DNA of 37,215 nucleotides from JBHHZI01 sp046757965 (GTDB lineage Bacteria; Acidobacteriota; Polarisedimenticolia; SMYD01). The notes under the pieces are model-generated. The model ran no database searches and was not told the DNA's origin. It worked only from the letters and a program-made list of their open reading frames with translations. Each line of letters starts with the position of its first letter. Positions within the stretch are counted from its first letter, which is position 1. Position numbers and translations under genes: made by a program. The stretch lies in assembly GCA_046757965.1 (NCBI GenBank), contig JBHHZI010000009.1:1-37215 (forward strand), in the 5' to 3' direction. Shown piece after piece: positions 26,224-34,330 of this stretch.

Positions 26224-27936
26224 TCATCCGACCACCACCTGTCCCTCAGGATAATGGATGTCGACCCGCGCCCGGCGCTGGCCGATGGCCAGGGCCAGGG
26301 TGAGCGGCCCGGTCCGGCCGATGAACATCAAGAGTGTCAGGATGAGCTTCGCGGTCGCACCCAGCGAGGGTGTGATGCCGGTGGACAGTCCCACGGTGCC
26401 GACGGCGGAGATCGTCTCGAAGAGCAGGGCGGAGAACGGCTGGGCCGGTTCGGCAGCCAGCATCAGTCCGAAGAAGAGCAGCACGACCCCCACCGCGATG
26501 ACCGCGATGGCGGTGGCGCGCAGGACGACCACGGCCGGCACCCGGCGCCGGAACATCACCACGTCGTCGCGGTTCAGGAGCAACGAACGGATGGAGAGGA
26601 CCAGCACGGCTGCGGTGCTCGTCTTGATGCCCCCGCCGGTGGATCCCGGGCTGGCGCCGACGAACATCAGCACGCCGACGATGAGCAGGCCCAGCGGGGT
26701 GAAATGGGCGAGGTCGACGGTGTTGAAGCCGGCGGTGCGGGCGCTGACCGAGTGGAACGCCGCCGCCGCGATCTTCGCACCCGGCGACAGGTCGCGCAGA
26801 CCCGCGTCGAACTCGACAAACAGGATGAGCAGGGTGCCGCCGGCCAGCAGCAGGCCGGTGGTGGTGAGGACCAGCTTGGTGTGAGCGCTCCAGGAGCGGA
26901 CGGCGGATCGCCACTGGCCACGCACCAGGCGGGGGTCGAGGATCTGGCCGACCACCGCAAAACCCAGACCGCCGGCAACGATGAGCGCGGCCACCGTGGT
27001 CAGGACGATCGGATCCGCGGCATAGGCGGTCAGGCTGTCGTCCCAGAGAGCGAACCCGGCGTTGTTCCACGCCGAGATCGAGTGAAACAGCCCCAGCCAG
27101 ACCGAGGAGAACCAGTCGGTCTGGTCGAGACGGAAGCGCAGCGTCAGCACGACCAGTCCCACGGTCTCGAAGGCCAGTGTCAGCCCGACGAGATACCTCA
27201 GCCCTGACATCAGGTTCTCGACCGTCGACGCGTCCAGCGCCGTCACCAGGGCGGCGCGGGATCGGGCTCGCAGGCGGCGCCCCAGCAGCGTCACGATCGA
27301 CACCGACAGCGCCATGATGCCGAGGCCCCCGATCTGGATCAGGCAGAGGATGACCACCTGCCCGAACAGGCTCCAGTCATGGGGCGTGGAACGCACGACG
27401 AGGCCGGTGACACACACCGCCGAGGTGGCGGTGAACAGGGCATCGACGAAAGTCGCGTGCAGGGAGACCGTGCTGGCCACCGGCAAGGACAGCAAGGCGG
27501 TGCCGAGGGCGATGGCGACGAAGAAGGAGACCACCACGAGCTGGGCCGGCCTCGCCTCCAGGGCGCGCATCCACGGCTTCAGAAAAGCGGACTCCGCCAC
27601 GGTGGAGGCACCGGCCAGGACCTGGCGGACGGCCACCAGGGCGAAGGCGCCTCCCGGTCGGTGCCAGGCGAGGAGCAGGGCCAGCGAGACGGCGACGAGG
27701 GCGGCGTCGGGGAGGAGCGGACGGAGCGAACGGGACCGCGAGCGCTCCACCGCGCCGTGGAGGGCGAACTCGAGGGCGAACAGGACGACCGCCACGCGGC
27801 AGACCGATGCCATCAGCGCCTCCGACCAGTCGGCCGGCGGCAGGCGCAGTCCCCGGAAGATGAGGAAGGCGAGCAGGCCGAGACCCACCGTGCCCAGCCC
27901 GGCTCGTCGCATCCAGCGATGGGCGCTCTTCAGCAA
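26224..27936 (-). CDS. ktrB: KtrB/TrkH-type K+ uptake membrane protein
   Basis: 570-aa inner-membrane K+ (or Na+-coupled K+) translocation subunit. The four pore loops with their filter glycines can be read in order: TATSAVCVTGLVV, HSISAWNNAGFAL, HSVSARTAGFNTVD and ETISAVGTVGLSTGI. An N-terminal extra part (about 1-120) with three or four TM helices precedes the core. The intramembrane loop GGGIKTST follows pore loop 3. The start is TTG at 27936, with AGGGA close ahead; the ATG at 27912 is the alternative. First gene of ktrB-ktrA-sensor. Only 83 bp separate it from the metal permease gene upstream on the same strand, so read-through from the metal operon is possible. Confidence 0.94.
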   Translation of the reverse strand: MLKSAHRWMRRAGLGTVGLGLLAFLIFRGLRLPPADWSEALMASVCRVAVVLFALEFALHGAVERSRSRSLRPLLPDAALVAVSLALLLAWHRPGGAFALVAVRQVLAGASTVAESAFLKPWMRALEARPAQLVVVSFFVAIALGTALLSLPVASTVSLHATFVDALFTATSAVCVTGLVVRSTPHDWSLFGQVVILCLIQIGGLGIMALSVSIVTLLGRRLRARSRAALVTALDASTVENLMSGLRYLVGLTLAFETVGLVVLTLRFRLDQTDWFSSVWLGLFHSISAWNNAGFALWDDSLTAYAADPIVLTTVAALIVAGGLGFAVVGQILDPRLVRGQWRSAVRSWSAHTKLVLTTTGLLLAGGTLLILFVEFDAGLRDLSPGAKIAAAAFHSVSARTAGFNTVDLAHFTPLGLLIVGVLMFVGASPGSTGGGIKTSTAAVLVLSIRSLLLNRDDVVMFRRRVPAVVVLRATAIAVIAVGVVLLFFGLMLAAEPAQPFSALLFETISAVGTVGLSTGITPSLGATAKLILTLLMFIGRTGPLTLALAIGQRRARVDIHYPEGQVVVG

Positions 27937-27950
27937 GATTCCCTAGGGTG

Positions 27951-28003
27951 GTGAGCGCAGACGGCGCCCCGGGGAGGAGACGGCGCCCCGGTCAGGTGCT
28001 CAC
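27951..28003. repeat. Direct and inverted repeats between metal and K+ operons
   Basis: Two 14-bp direct copies of AGACGGCGCCCCGG (27959-27972 and 27978-27991) are framed by GTGAGC (27951-27956) and its complement GCTCAC (27998-28003). It could be a terminator of the metal operon or a control site of ktrB. No T-tract is seen. Confidence 0.45.
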
Positions 28004-28019
28004 ACGGCCGCAGACGCTA

Positions 28020-28847
28020 TCACGCCGGCGCGGTTGCCTTCCTGAGGCTGAAGGCCCAGGTCGCCAGCAGCATCAGACCCAGGGTGACCACGATGGCCGG
28101 GCCGGTGGGGAAATCCCATTGATAGGAGGCGATGAGCCCGAGGGCCGAGCCGACCCAGCCCACCGCCCAGCCGAGAACGAGACGCACCTGCATGGATCGC
28201 GCCAGCAGGATGGCGATGCAGGCGGGGATCACCAGGTAGCTGAACACCATCAGGACGCCGCCGATCTCCACCGAGAAGGTGATGATGATGCCGAACGTCA
28301 GGTAGAAGAGAAAATCCCACAGCCGCACCCGCCAGCCGCGCGCAAACGCCTCGGCGGGGTCGAAGCTGATGAGGAGAAAGCGCCGGCGCAGCAGCCAGTG
28401 AAACAGCCCCACACCCGAGTAGATGAACAGATCCTTGATGACCGTGGGCCAGGTCACCCAGAGCAGGCTGCCGGCGAGCGATTCCTTGATGTGCTCGGCG
28501 CCCTCGGGGGCGCGGTCGGCGAGCAGGAGGGCGGCCGCCGAGGCGACGACAAAGGTGATGCCGATCACCGCCTCCTGGGGAATGCGCTCGTGGCGCACCC
28601 GGGTGAGGGAGAAGACGGCGGCGGCGAGAATCGCAAACGCCATGCTGAACAGGGTCGAGGGTGTCTCTCCCGGGTGATAGCCCGCCACGAAGCCGACCAC
28701 GGCGCCGAGGGCGGCGAACTGGGCCACCGCCAGGTCGACGAACAGCACCCGCCGCTGGATGATGTGAATGCCGAAGTAGGCATGAATGCCGACCAGCACG
28801 AAGCAGGCGGCAAACGGCGCGGCCATGAAGGTCAGCATCTCCATCAT
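28020..28847 (-). CDS. ZnuB/MntB-like metal ABC transporter permease
   Basis: 275-aa inner-membrane permease of the ABC-3 family for Zn2+/Mn2+/Fe2+ uptake. About eight or nine hydrophobic segments; family signs are LFVDLAVAQFAALGA near residue 35, ITFVVASAAALLL and GGVLMVFSYLVIPA near 195-210. Its ATG overlaps the TGA of the binding-protein gene as ATGA. The metal cannot be told. No ABC ATPase is found in this operon or anywhere in the window, so the partner must be encoded elsewhere or shared. Confidence 0.93.
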   Translation of the reverse strand: MMEMLTFMAAPFAACFVLVGIHAYFGIHIIQRRVLFVDLAVAQFAALGAVVGFVAGYHPGETPSTLFSMAFAILAAAVFSLTRVRHERIPQEAVIGITFVVASAAALLLADRAPEGAEHIKESLAGSLLWVTWPTVIKDLFIYSGVGLFHWLLRRRFLLISFDPAEAFARGWRVRLWDFLFYLTFGIIITFSVEIGGVLMVFSYLVIPACIAILLARSMQVRLVLGWAVGWVGSALGLIASYQWDFPTGPAIVVTLGLMLLATWAFSLRKATAPA

Positions 28848-29893
28848 GGCGTGACGCTCTCGCCGTCGCCCGCCGGACCGGCGGCGAGATAGGCCGCCCG
28901 CAACCGCTGCACCCAGGTGTCCACCAGGTCGAAGTAGGTATCGACGCCGTCCTCACCGCCGACGAGCATCGGGACGATGACAGCGGTGATCCCGGTGCGC
29001 TGGGCGATCAGTTCCGGCTTGCGCCGCTCGAAGTAGTTGGCTGCCAGCACGACGGGGATCTTCTCCTCCGGGATCTGGCGGATCAGTTCCGCCACATGGC
29101 GGGCTGTGGGCGGAATGCCCGGCTTGGGCTCGACATAGTTGCGGATGTCCAGGCCGAACAGCGTGGCGAAATAGACCCAGTTCTTGTGGTAGCAGATGAT
29201 CTTCCGGCCACGAAACGGCATGCCGCGGGCCAGCCAGCCGCCGAGACTGTCCAGGGCGCCCTGCTCCTTCAGGAACGGGATCAGTGTGCCCTTCATGGCC
29301 AGTGCGTCCAGCGTGTCGGCACCGATCAGGTCGACCAGCTCGTCTCCGTAGAGACGGCGATTGATGCGGGCCTGAAAATCGGCCAGGTGCGCGGTGTAGA
29401 TGTCGCATCCCGAGGGGTCCACCTTGCACAGACCGGTGGCGATGTTGGCGGCGACGGTCTTGGCATTGATCGGCGAGGTCATGATGTGGGGATTGCCGTA
29501 GATATGGATGTCGCCGCCCAGGCGGGAGAGTGTTGCCGGCTTGCCGAGCAGAGTCAGACCATGGGAGGCTGAGACAAAACCGGTGGCTCCGTCGATGATG
29601 CGGCGGTTGCCCGCCTTGTTGACCAGAACGGGAGCCCACAGCTCCAGGTCCAGACCCGTGGAGATGAACAGGTCGGCGTCGCGCAGCATCAGCGCATACG
29701 ACGGCTTGGGCTTGATGAAGTGCGGGTCTTCCTGCGGCGGGGCAATGGACCGGGCGGTGATCCGGTCGCCGCCGATTTCCCGGGCGACGGAGGCATAACC
29801 GGCGAGTGTGGTGACCACCTTCACCGCGCCGTGCGACGGGGCCGGCAGCCCGGCCGCCAGCAGCAACAGGGGGACGAGTGTCTTCTTCATCAT
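28844..29893 (-). CDS. ZnuA-like periplasmic metal-binding protein
   Basis: 349 aa, cluster A-I solute-binding protein. MMKKTLVPLLLLAAG is a Sec signal ending near SHGA (21-24). Likely metal ligands: H58 (EDPHF), H136 (GNPHIMTSP), H236 (ICYHKNWVYF) and an acidic residue near D315-D318. The His-rich loop of many zinc-specific ZnuA proteins is missing, so Zn, Mn or Fe are all possible. The frame stays open another 52 codons upstream, but the signal peptide and the overlap TGATG with the preceding porin gene fix the start at 29893. Order porin, binding protein, permease suggests one path from outer membrane to cytoplasm. Confidence 0.93.
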   Translation of the reverse strand: MMKKTLVPLLLLAAGLPAPSHGAVKVVTTLAGYASVAREIGGDRITARSIAPPQEDPHFIKPKPSYALMLRDADLFISTGLDLELWAPVLVNKAGNRRIIDGATGFVSASHGLTLLGKPATLSRLGGDIHIYGNPHIMTSPINAKTVAANIATGLCKVDPSGCDIYTAHLADFQARINRRLYGDELVDLIGADTLDALAMKGTLIPFLKEQGALDSLGGWLARGMPFRGRKIICYHKNWVYFATLFGLDIRNYVEPKPGIPPTARHVAELIRQIPEEKIPVVLAANYFERRKPELIAQRTGITAVIVPMLVGGEDGVDTYFDLVDTWVQRLRAAYLAAGPAGDGESVTP

Positions 29894-31296
29894 CAGTACT
29901 CCGCGTGCTTGTGGGGGCCGGCCGCCAGGGTCACCTGCAGCAGCAGGCTGCGGTCCAGCCCGAGAACGCTGTCCCGGCGGTAGTTGAACTGGGAACGCAG
30001 GCGCACAAACTCGGATTCCCAGATGGTCAGATAGGGCGAATACCCCCATTCATGCTTGCCGAAGATGAGCTGGTCGTCGGCCCGGTCGAAGCGCAGGCCG
30101 GCAATGAATCGCCGGTTGATCCTGAACTCTCCGTAGAGATAACCGCCCCAGACGCGCAGATTGGGCCCGGTGTCGAACTGCCGGGAGGAGCGCACCAGCA
30201 GGCCGCGCACGGTGAGTGACCGATCGGCGGTGCGCCCCTGCGGGGCCCAGAAGTAGGTGCTGTCCACGCCGTAGATGTCGTGGTCCTGATCTCCCATCGG
30301 GTCGGCCGGGCCGAACACCCCATCGAGGGCGAACTCGAAGTAGCTGCTGGTGCCGACGTCCCAGAAGCTCTTGAAGCGCCCCAGGTAGGCCAGCCGATCG
30401 AATGATGGCCCGCCGAAGGCGACCTCGTTGTCGCCGTTGGTGATCTCCAGGCTGAACTCGGTGGAATCGGCCCACAGCGACGGCAGGCTCCAGTCGAGGA
30501 ACAGGCCGGTGCTGTCCAGACCCTCTTCGCCGAAGCTCGCCTGGATGACGAGCGGCGCATCCACCTGGGGCAGCGCATGCTGGTGAAACCGGTTCAGCAC
30601 GCCGAACTGCTGCCGTCGCTTGCCGAGGCTCAGGCCGAGCCGGCCGGGCAGGTTGGACCAGGTGATGTAGCCTTCCTCGATCTCGGCGCCCTCGTCCTCG
30701 GGGAACGACACGGTGAAGTTGAGCTGCGAGAACGGATCGAGATCCGACCGGATATTGATCTCCCACTCGCGGTTGGAGAAGCGGTCGGTGTCGCGCTCAT
30801 CGGCGATGGCCAGGAGGTCGCCGGTGACCGAGATCTCGGGGTTGAGCTGGGGTTGCATCCGCGTGCCGGAGCGATACTCCGTCGTCGCGTCGATGCCCTT
30901 GCTCTCCGGCGTGCCGGCGGCCGAGGCCGCCGCCCGGGCCGCCTCGCGGAGCGCTTCCTTGCGGCGGGTCTGCTCGGAGGCTTCGAGCTTCGCCTGCAGT
31001 GTCTGGAGCTGGTCCGTGATGGCTTTTTGCTGCTCGATGAGGCTCTGGACCTGGGCCCGCAGTGCCTCGAGGTCGGGGTCGGGATGCTTTTCAGGTCGGG
31101 GCCCGGTTGCGGCTGCAGGATCGGTGTCCCCGGAGACGGGCGGGTCCGTCGTGTCCGCAGGAGCGGACTCCTCCGTTCCTGTCTGGTCCCCGGCGGGTTG
31201 CGGCGGTGAAGACGATGATCTGGTGTCGCTCTCCCCGGCGGTGAGGCTGCCGACGGAGAGCACGGCGATGAGAGCGGTGGCGCAGATTGCGCGCAT
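29893..31296 (-). CDS. Coiled-coil porin-like outer membrane protein
   Basis: 467 aa. Signal peptide 1-20 (MRAICATALIAVLSVGSLTA), then a Ser/Pro/Asp-rich low-complexity stretch to about 70, then a coiled coil (about 73-125, DLEALRAQVQSLIEQQKAI). From about 145 to the end it shows alternating beta strands typical of a barrel, many Tyr, Phe and Trp, and DRADDQLIFGKHEW near the end; the final residue is Tyr rather than Phe. The pattern recalls trimeric or OprB/OprP-like porins with an N-terminal helix. It sits directly before the metal-binding protein with a one-base stop/start overlap, so metal entry across the outer membrane is the likely role (inference). Confidence 0.85.
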   Translation of the reverse strand: MRAICATALIAVLSVGSLTAGESDTRSSSSPPQPAGDQTGTEESAPADTTDPPVSGDTDPAAATGPRPEKHPDPDLEALRAQVQSLIEQQKAITDQLQTLQAKLEASEQTRRKEALREAARAAASAAGTPESKGIDATTEYRSGTRMQPQLNPEISVTGDLLAIADERDTDRFSNREWEINIRSDLDPFSQLNFTVSFPEDEGAEIEEGYITWSNLPGRLGLSLGKRRQQFGVLNRFHQHALPQVDAPLVIQASFGEEGLDSTGLFLDWSLPSLWADSTEFSLEITNGDNEVAFGGPSFDRLAYLGRFKSFWDVGTSSYFEFALDGVFGPADPMGDQDHDIYGVDSTYFWAPQGRTADRSLTVRGLLVRSSRQFDTGPNLRVWGGYLYGEFRINRRFIAGLRFDRADDQLIFGKHEWGYSPYLTIWESEFVRLRSQFNYRRDSVLGLDRSLLLQVTLAAGPHKHAEY

Positions 31297-31369
31297 GAGA
31301 TTCCTCCGGTGAAACAGAAAAGATCACCGGCGGTCATCCGGAACGGACAAACCGCCGGAGGGAGAGGTC

Positions 31370-31702
31370 TCAGACGCGGGGAGGGCCGCGAGTGGAGAGG
31401 CGCAGGGCCCGCAGCGTCGAGCGCACGCAGCAGGCGGCCGGCACGACGGTGGTGACGAGATGGGGATGCGGCGCAGCCGGGGAGGCCTCGAGGGTGGCAT
31501 GAGCCGTCGAGGTCAGCAGGCAGGCCAGGCAGATGGGTGAGGCGAGGCCTGGTCCGGTGGGCGCCGGCGCCCCGATGGCCACATCCGGCGGCCCGGTGAG
31601 CAAAGCAGCGTCATGGTGAGCGAACGACCCGACCAGCACACCCCAGATCAGGATGAGCGCCACCGCGCTCCCGATCACCCGCCTGGACGTGTCACCTCTC
31701 AT
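31370..31702 (-). CDS. Small His/Cys membrane protein, unknown
   Basis: 110 aa from the ATG at 31702 (AGGGG four bases ahead); the frame is open further upstream but without matching features. One hydrophobic segment (about 9-28, VIGSAVALILIWGVLVGSF) is followed at once by A-H-H-D. Further on come C-L-A-C, a His pair in PHPHL, and CC near residue 90. I do not know the family; it resembles the small His/Cys proteins (DUF2946-like) found next to metal-transport genes. It is first in the metal operon, 73 bp before the porin gene, so a metal-buffering or sensing role is inferred. Confidence 0.7.
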   Translation of the reverse strand: MRGDTSRRVIGSAVALILIWGVLVGSFAHHDAALLTGPPDVAIGAPAPTGPGLASPICLACLLTSTAHATLEASPAAPHPHLVTTVVPAACCVRSTLRALRLSTRGPPRV

Positions 31703-32019
31703 GCAACCCCTGACGTGGACCCGACCAGCCGGGACACCGGACCGAACCACCTGAAATCTGGCCCCAGGATAGTTCAGGCTCCTGGACGCGGGCAAGCTGG
31801 CCAGGTCAAGGACTGCCCGCCGGCGAACTCGGGTGGGCTGTGGCAGCAACGAGCGCATCATGGCCCGTCCGGATCGCCGACACGATGGTGCCGCGCTCAT
31901 TGAAAAAGGCCAGGCGGACGGAAGATTCCGTCAAGTGGCAGAAAGGCGGGGTCGTTATGGTCGTTCGATCCACGTCTTGATGGGCGGCGTGCCGGGCGTT
32001 GCCCGCTTGGCCCGACAAT
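31703..32019. other. Intergenic region upstream of the metal operon
   Basis: 317 bp between the small His/Cys gene and the 3' end of the MarC-family gene. No supportable gene. 31880-31980 is less GC-rich than its surroundings but gives no recognisable protein. The candidate promoter/operator of the metal operon is listed separately. Confidence 0.45.
31750..31795 (-). promoter_or_regulatory. Candidate promoter and operator of the metal operon
   Basis: Minus strand: TTGCCC (31795-31790), an 18-bp spacer, TATCCT (31771-31766). The -10 is flanked by CCTGAA (31750-31755) and its complement TTCAGG (31773-31778), with CTGGCCCCAG between. Such a frame around the -10 suits a repressor site. It is not an obvious Fur or Zur box. 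Confidence 0.3.
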
Positions 32020-32724
32020 TCAGGAAATGCCGGGACCGGAGGCGCGGGACAGGGCGAGGAGGCGGGGGAGGACCTGACCGATGCCGTCGAGGATGAACTG
32101 CACGGCGATGACCGCGAGCACCAGGCCCATGATGCGGGTGATCACCAGGGAGAAGCCCCGGCCGTGCTTCTCCTCCAGACGGATCCAGCGCCACATGGAG
32201 AGCAGGCAGAGGAGGCAGGTGACGGCGATGGCGGTCAGCAGGGCGGCCCAGGCGTACGGGTCGTTCCCCGCCTTGGCCGACGAGGTCATTACCAGGGTGA
32301 TCGATGCCGGCCCGGCCATCATCGGCACTGCCAGCGGGCACATGGCGATGCGCGCCACCGATGCCTCCGGGCCGGCCTCGGGGTAGGCACCGAAGAACTC
32401 CCGCTCCTTGCCACGAGCCAGCGCATATGCCAGCCCGAAGATGAAGATACCCCCGGCGATCTGCAGGGCAGCGGCGGTGACCTGCAGCTTGGCGAGCAAG
32501 GTGGTTCCAGCAAGAGCGAACATCGTCAGGATGACGGCGGCGATGACGGTGGCGCGCAGGGCGATGCCCCGGCGCCGTCCGGCGGGCAGTTCCTTGGTCA
32601 GGCCGAGGAAGACCGACGCCACCGCGGCCGGATTGACCACGATGTAGAGGCCGAGAATCGAGACGACGAACGTCCCGGCGGTGGCGCCCAGGGCATCGAT
32701 CCAGGCCACCAGCGCATCGATCAT
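32020..32724 (-). CDS. MarC-family inner membrane protein
   Basis: 234 aa, full length for the MarC/UPF0056 family (usually about 200-230), with six hydrophobic segments. Family signs: LYIVVNPAAVASVFL (about 26-40), AGGIFIFGLAYAL (about 89-101) and CPLAVPMMAGPASIT (about 128-142), the last two being the usual half-repeat motifs. The function is unknown; the link to antibiotic resistance suggested by the name has been disproved for E. coli MarC. It lies 28 bp after the exonuclease gene on the same strand. Confidence 0.93.
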   Translation of the reverse strand: MIDALVAWIDALGATAGTFVVSILGLYIVVNPAAVASVFLGLTKELPAGRRRGIALRATVIAAVILTMFALAGTTLLAKLQVTAAALQIAGGIFIFGLAYALARGKEREFFGAYPEAGPEASVARIAMCPLAVPMMAGPASITLVMTSSAKAGNDPYAWAALLTAIAVTCLLCLLSMWRWIRLEEKHGRGFSLVITRIMGLVLAVIAVQFILDGIGQVLPRLLALSRASGPGIS

Positions 32725-32752
32725 GATCGCATCATCCGCCGGCCCGGAAGCG

Positions 32753-33526
32753 TCAGTCCAGATCCACGATCACCGGGGCGTGATCGGAAGGGGTGAGTCC
32801 TTCGATCTTCTTGCGATAGTCCCGATCGATCTCCACATGCCGCACCCGTCGTGCCACGGCATCCGTGGCGAGGATGAGATCGATTCGGAGCCCCATCTTG
32901 CGGTGAAAGGCGCCGCCGCGATAGTCCCACCAGGAAAACGCCTGCACGTCAGGGTGGACGTCGCGGAAGAGGTCGTGCAGGCCCCAGTCGAAGAGAGCCG
33001 CCAGCCGGGCCCTCTCCTCGTCGGTGTGAAAGATCTGCCCGCCGAGGCGGGCCTCGTCCCAGCTATCGATGGCCGCCGGGCAGATGTTGAAATCGCCGCA
33101 GACCATAACCGGATCATCCGGTGCGTGGCGGTTGCGCAGATGGCGGATCAGATCGTCGAACCAGGTGAGCTTGCGGGGGAAATCGTCGTGCTGCAGACTC
33201 TTGCCGTTGGGACAGTAAACCGTGGTGAAGGAGAGATCTTCCACCGTTGCGGTGAGCAGGCGGGCGCCGAACTCTTCCTGGCCCGGCAGACCGGTCTGCG
33301 TCACTTCCACCGATGTGCGGCTGACGATGGCGACGCCGTTCCAGGCCTTCTGACCGTGGGTGGCCGCCGTGTAGCCCGCCGCCTCGATGATCTCGTGCGG
33401 GAAGCTCTCGTCCGCCACCTTGAGTTCCTGCAGGGCGATGACATCGGGGCGACGCTCCCCGACCCAGCGCAGGAAGTAGTCCTTGCGGGCCCGCAGGCCA
33501 TTGATGTTCCAGGTGGCAAGACGCAT
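32753..33526 (-). CDS. xthA: Exodeoxyribonuclease III / AP endonuclease
   Basis: 257-aa base-excision-repair enzyme that cuts DNA at abasic sites and trims 3' ends. Every active-site residue has a match: N7 (TWNING), E34 (LQELK, metal), Y104 (VYCPNG), D145 and N147 (GDFNICP), D216 (RIDLIL), D248 and H249 (SDHAP). Start at 33526 because the fold begins with MRLATWNING; the frame stays open 53 codons upstream, across a 24-bp tandem repeat, but these are not needed. Probably co-transcribed with the MarC-family gene. Confidence 0.96.
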   Translation of the reverse strand: MRLATWNINGLRARKDYFLRWVGERRPDVIALQELKVADESFPHEIIEAAGYTAATHGQKAWNGVAIVSRTSVEVTQTGLPGQEEFGARLLTATVEDLSFTTVYCPNGKSLQHDDFPRKLTWFDDLIRHLRNRHAPDDPVMVCGDFNICPAAIDSWDEARLGGQIFHTDEERARLAALFDWGLHDLFRDVHPDVQAFSWWDYRGGAFHRKMGLRIDLILATDAVARRVRHVEIDRDYRKKIEGLTPSDHAPVIVDLD

Positions 33527-33594
33527 GAGCAGTTGCCCGGGGTCTTCTCCCGTCGCGCAGAATAGCGGGCGGGGGTCACGGCCGCAAGCAACGC

Positions 33595-33642
33595 CCGGCA
33601 GGGTTCGCAAGCCATGGGCCGGCAGGGTTCGCAAGCCATGGG
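33595..33642. repeat. 24-bp perfect tandem repeat upstream of xthA
   Basis: Two exact adjacent copies of a 24-bp unit (33595-33618 and 33619-33642), starting CCGGCAGGGTTCGCAAG and ending CCATGGG. It lies 69 bp upstream of the xthA start. A recent duplication is likely since there is no difference between the copies. Confidence 0.85.
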
Positions 33643-33717
33643 ATGGATCCGGCACATCTCGAGACGCGACGGCCCGGGAATCCACGAGAAGCCGGTTCGT
33701 CTCCTACGAGGTCGTGA

Positions 33718-34326
33718 TCATCGGGGTGGGGAGGCTGGACGCGTGGGGCCCCGAGCAGAGCTGGGGCGCAGCCCGCGGGGGCGGACGGAGAGCGCGATGG
33801 GCCAGGCGTAGCGTCCGGGTCTCGTGCCTTCTGCCAGGTGCAGGCGAAAGTCGAGGTCGAGTTCCTCCCGGCGAAAGCCAGCGGCCGGGCGGACGATGAC
33901 CCCTCCCGGCGGGGCGAAGGTGGCCGAGCCGGAGACGCTGCTGACCTCGACCAGCCACACCGGTCCGTCTCGTGTGGTCAGCACCAGCTCGTAGCCCTGC
34001 GGGCTGTTGGTGCGCACGCGCAGATGAGCGGCGTGGGGAAGGTCGATCCAGCCACGGTCGACGTCGGCCTGGACGAGGGTCAGATCGGACGGGAGCCGCG
34101 CGGTCTCGATGCGAGCGTACGATCGAACCGTGGCGCCCACCGTGATGCCGGCGGTACCCGCCGCTTCTGCGGTGGCAGGTGCCCCGTGCAGCGACAGGAT
34201 CACGAGGCCGACCGCCGGCAAGAGCGAGGCGGCGGTTCGACGCCGGCACCGCACCATGGCCCGGCAGTGCGCAGGGGGTGTCTCGTCGAGCGGATGCGAC
34301 CAGGGTGAGTATCGGCTGGCTGTCAT
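33718..34326 (-). CDS. Secreted beta-rich protein of the chaperone-type locus
   Basis: 202 aa. A basic N-terminus then AASLLPAVGLVILSLHGAPATAEA (about 31-54, signal) precede a domain of about 130 residues: TVGATVRSYARIET, WIDLPHAAHLRVRTNSP, GYELVLTTRDG, and a final strand with PGRYAWPIALSVRPRG. The strand pattern and closing PGxYxWPIxLxV recall spore-coat-U-like or fimbrial subunits, but I cannot name the family. The tail (183-202) is Pro/Arg-rich. It is divergent from the chaperone operon, so it may be a subunit under the same control. The frame stays open to 35265 upstream, but that part is the shadow of the plus-strand genes. A hairpin covers its ribosome binding site. Confidence 0.8.
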   Translation of the reverse strand: MTASRYSPWSHPLDETPPAHCRAMVRCRRRTAASLLPAVGLVILSLHGAPATAEAAGTAGITVGATVRSYARIETARLPSDLTLVQADVDRGWIDLPHAAHLRVRTNSPQGYELVLTTRDGPVWLVEVSSVSGSATFAPPGGVIVRPAAGFRREELDLDFRLHLAEGTRPGRYAWPIALSVRPRGLRPSSARGPTRPASPPR

Positions 34327-34330
34327 GGCT

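Noticed and set aside
27937..28019. c-di-AMP (ydaO-type) riboswitch before ktrB
   Set aside because: Only 83 bp are free, and I see none of the conserved ydaO pattern; repeats are present instead.
31806..32096. Transposase fragment or small gene in the gap above the metal operon
   Set aside because: Short frames on both strands are open, but neither gives a recognisable family, RBS or terminal inverted repeats.
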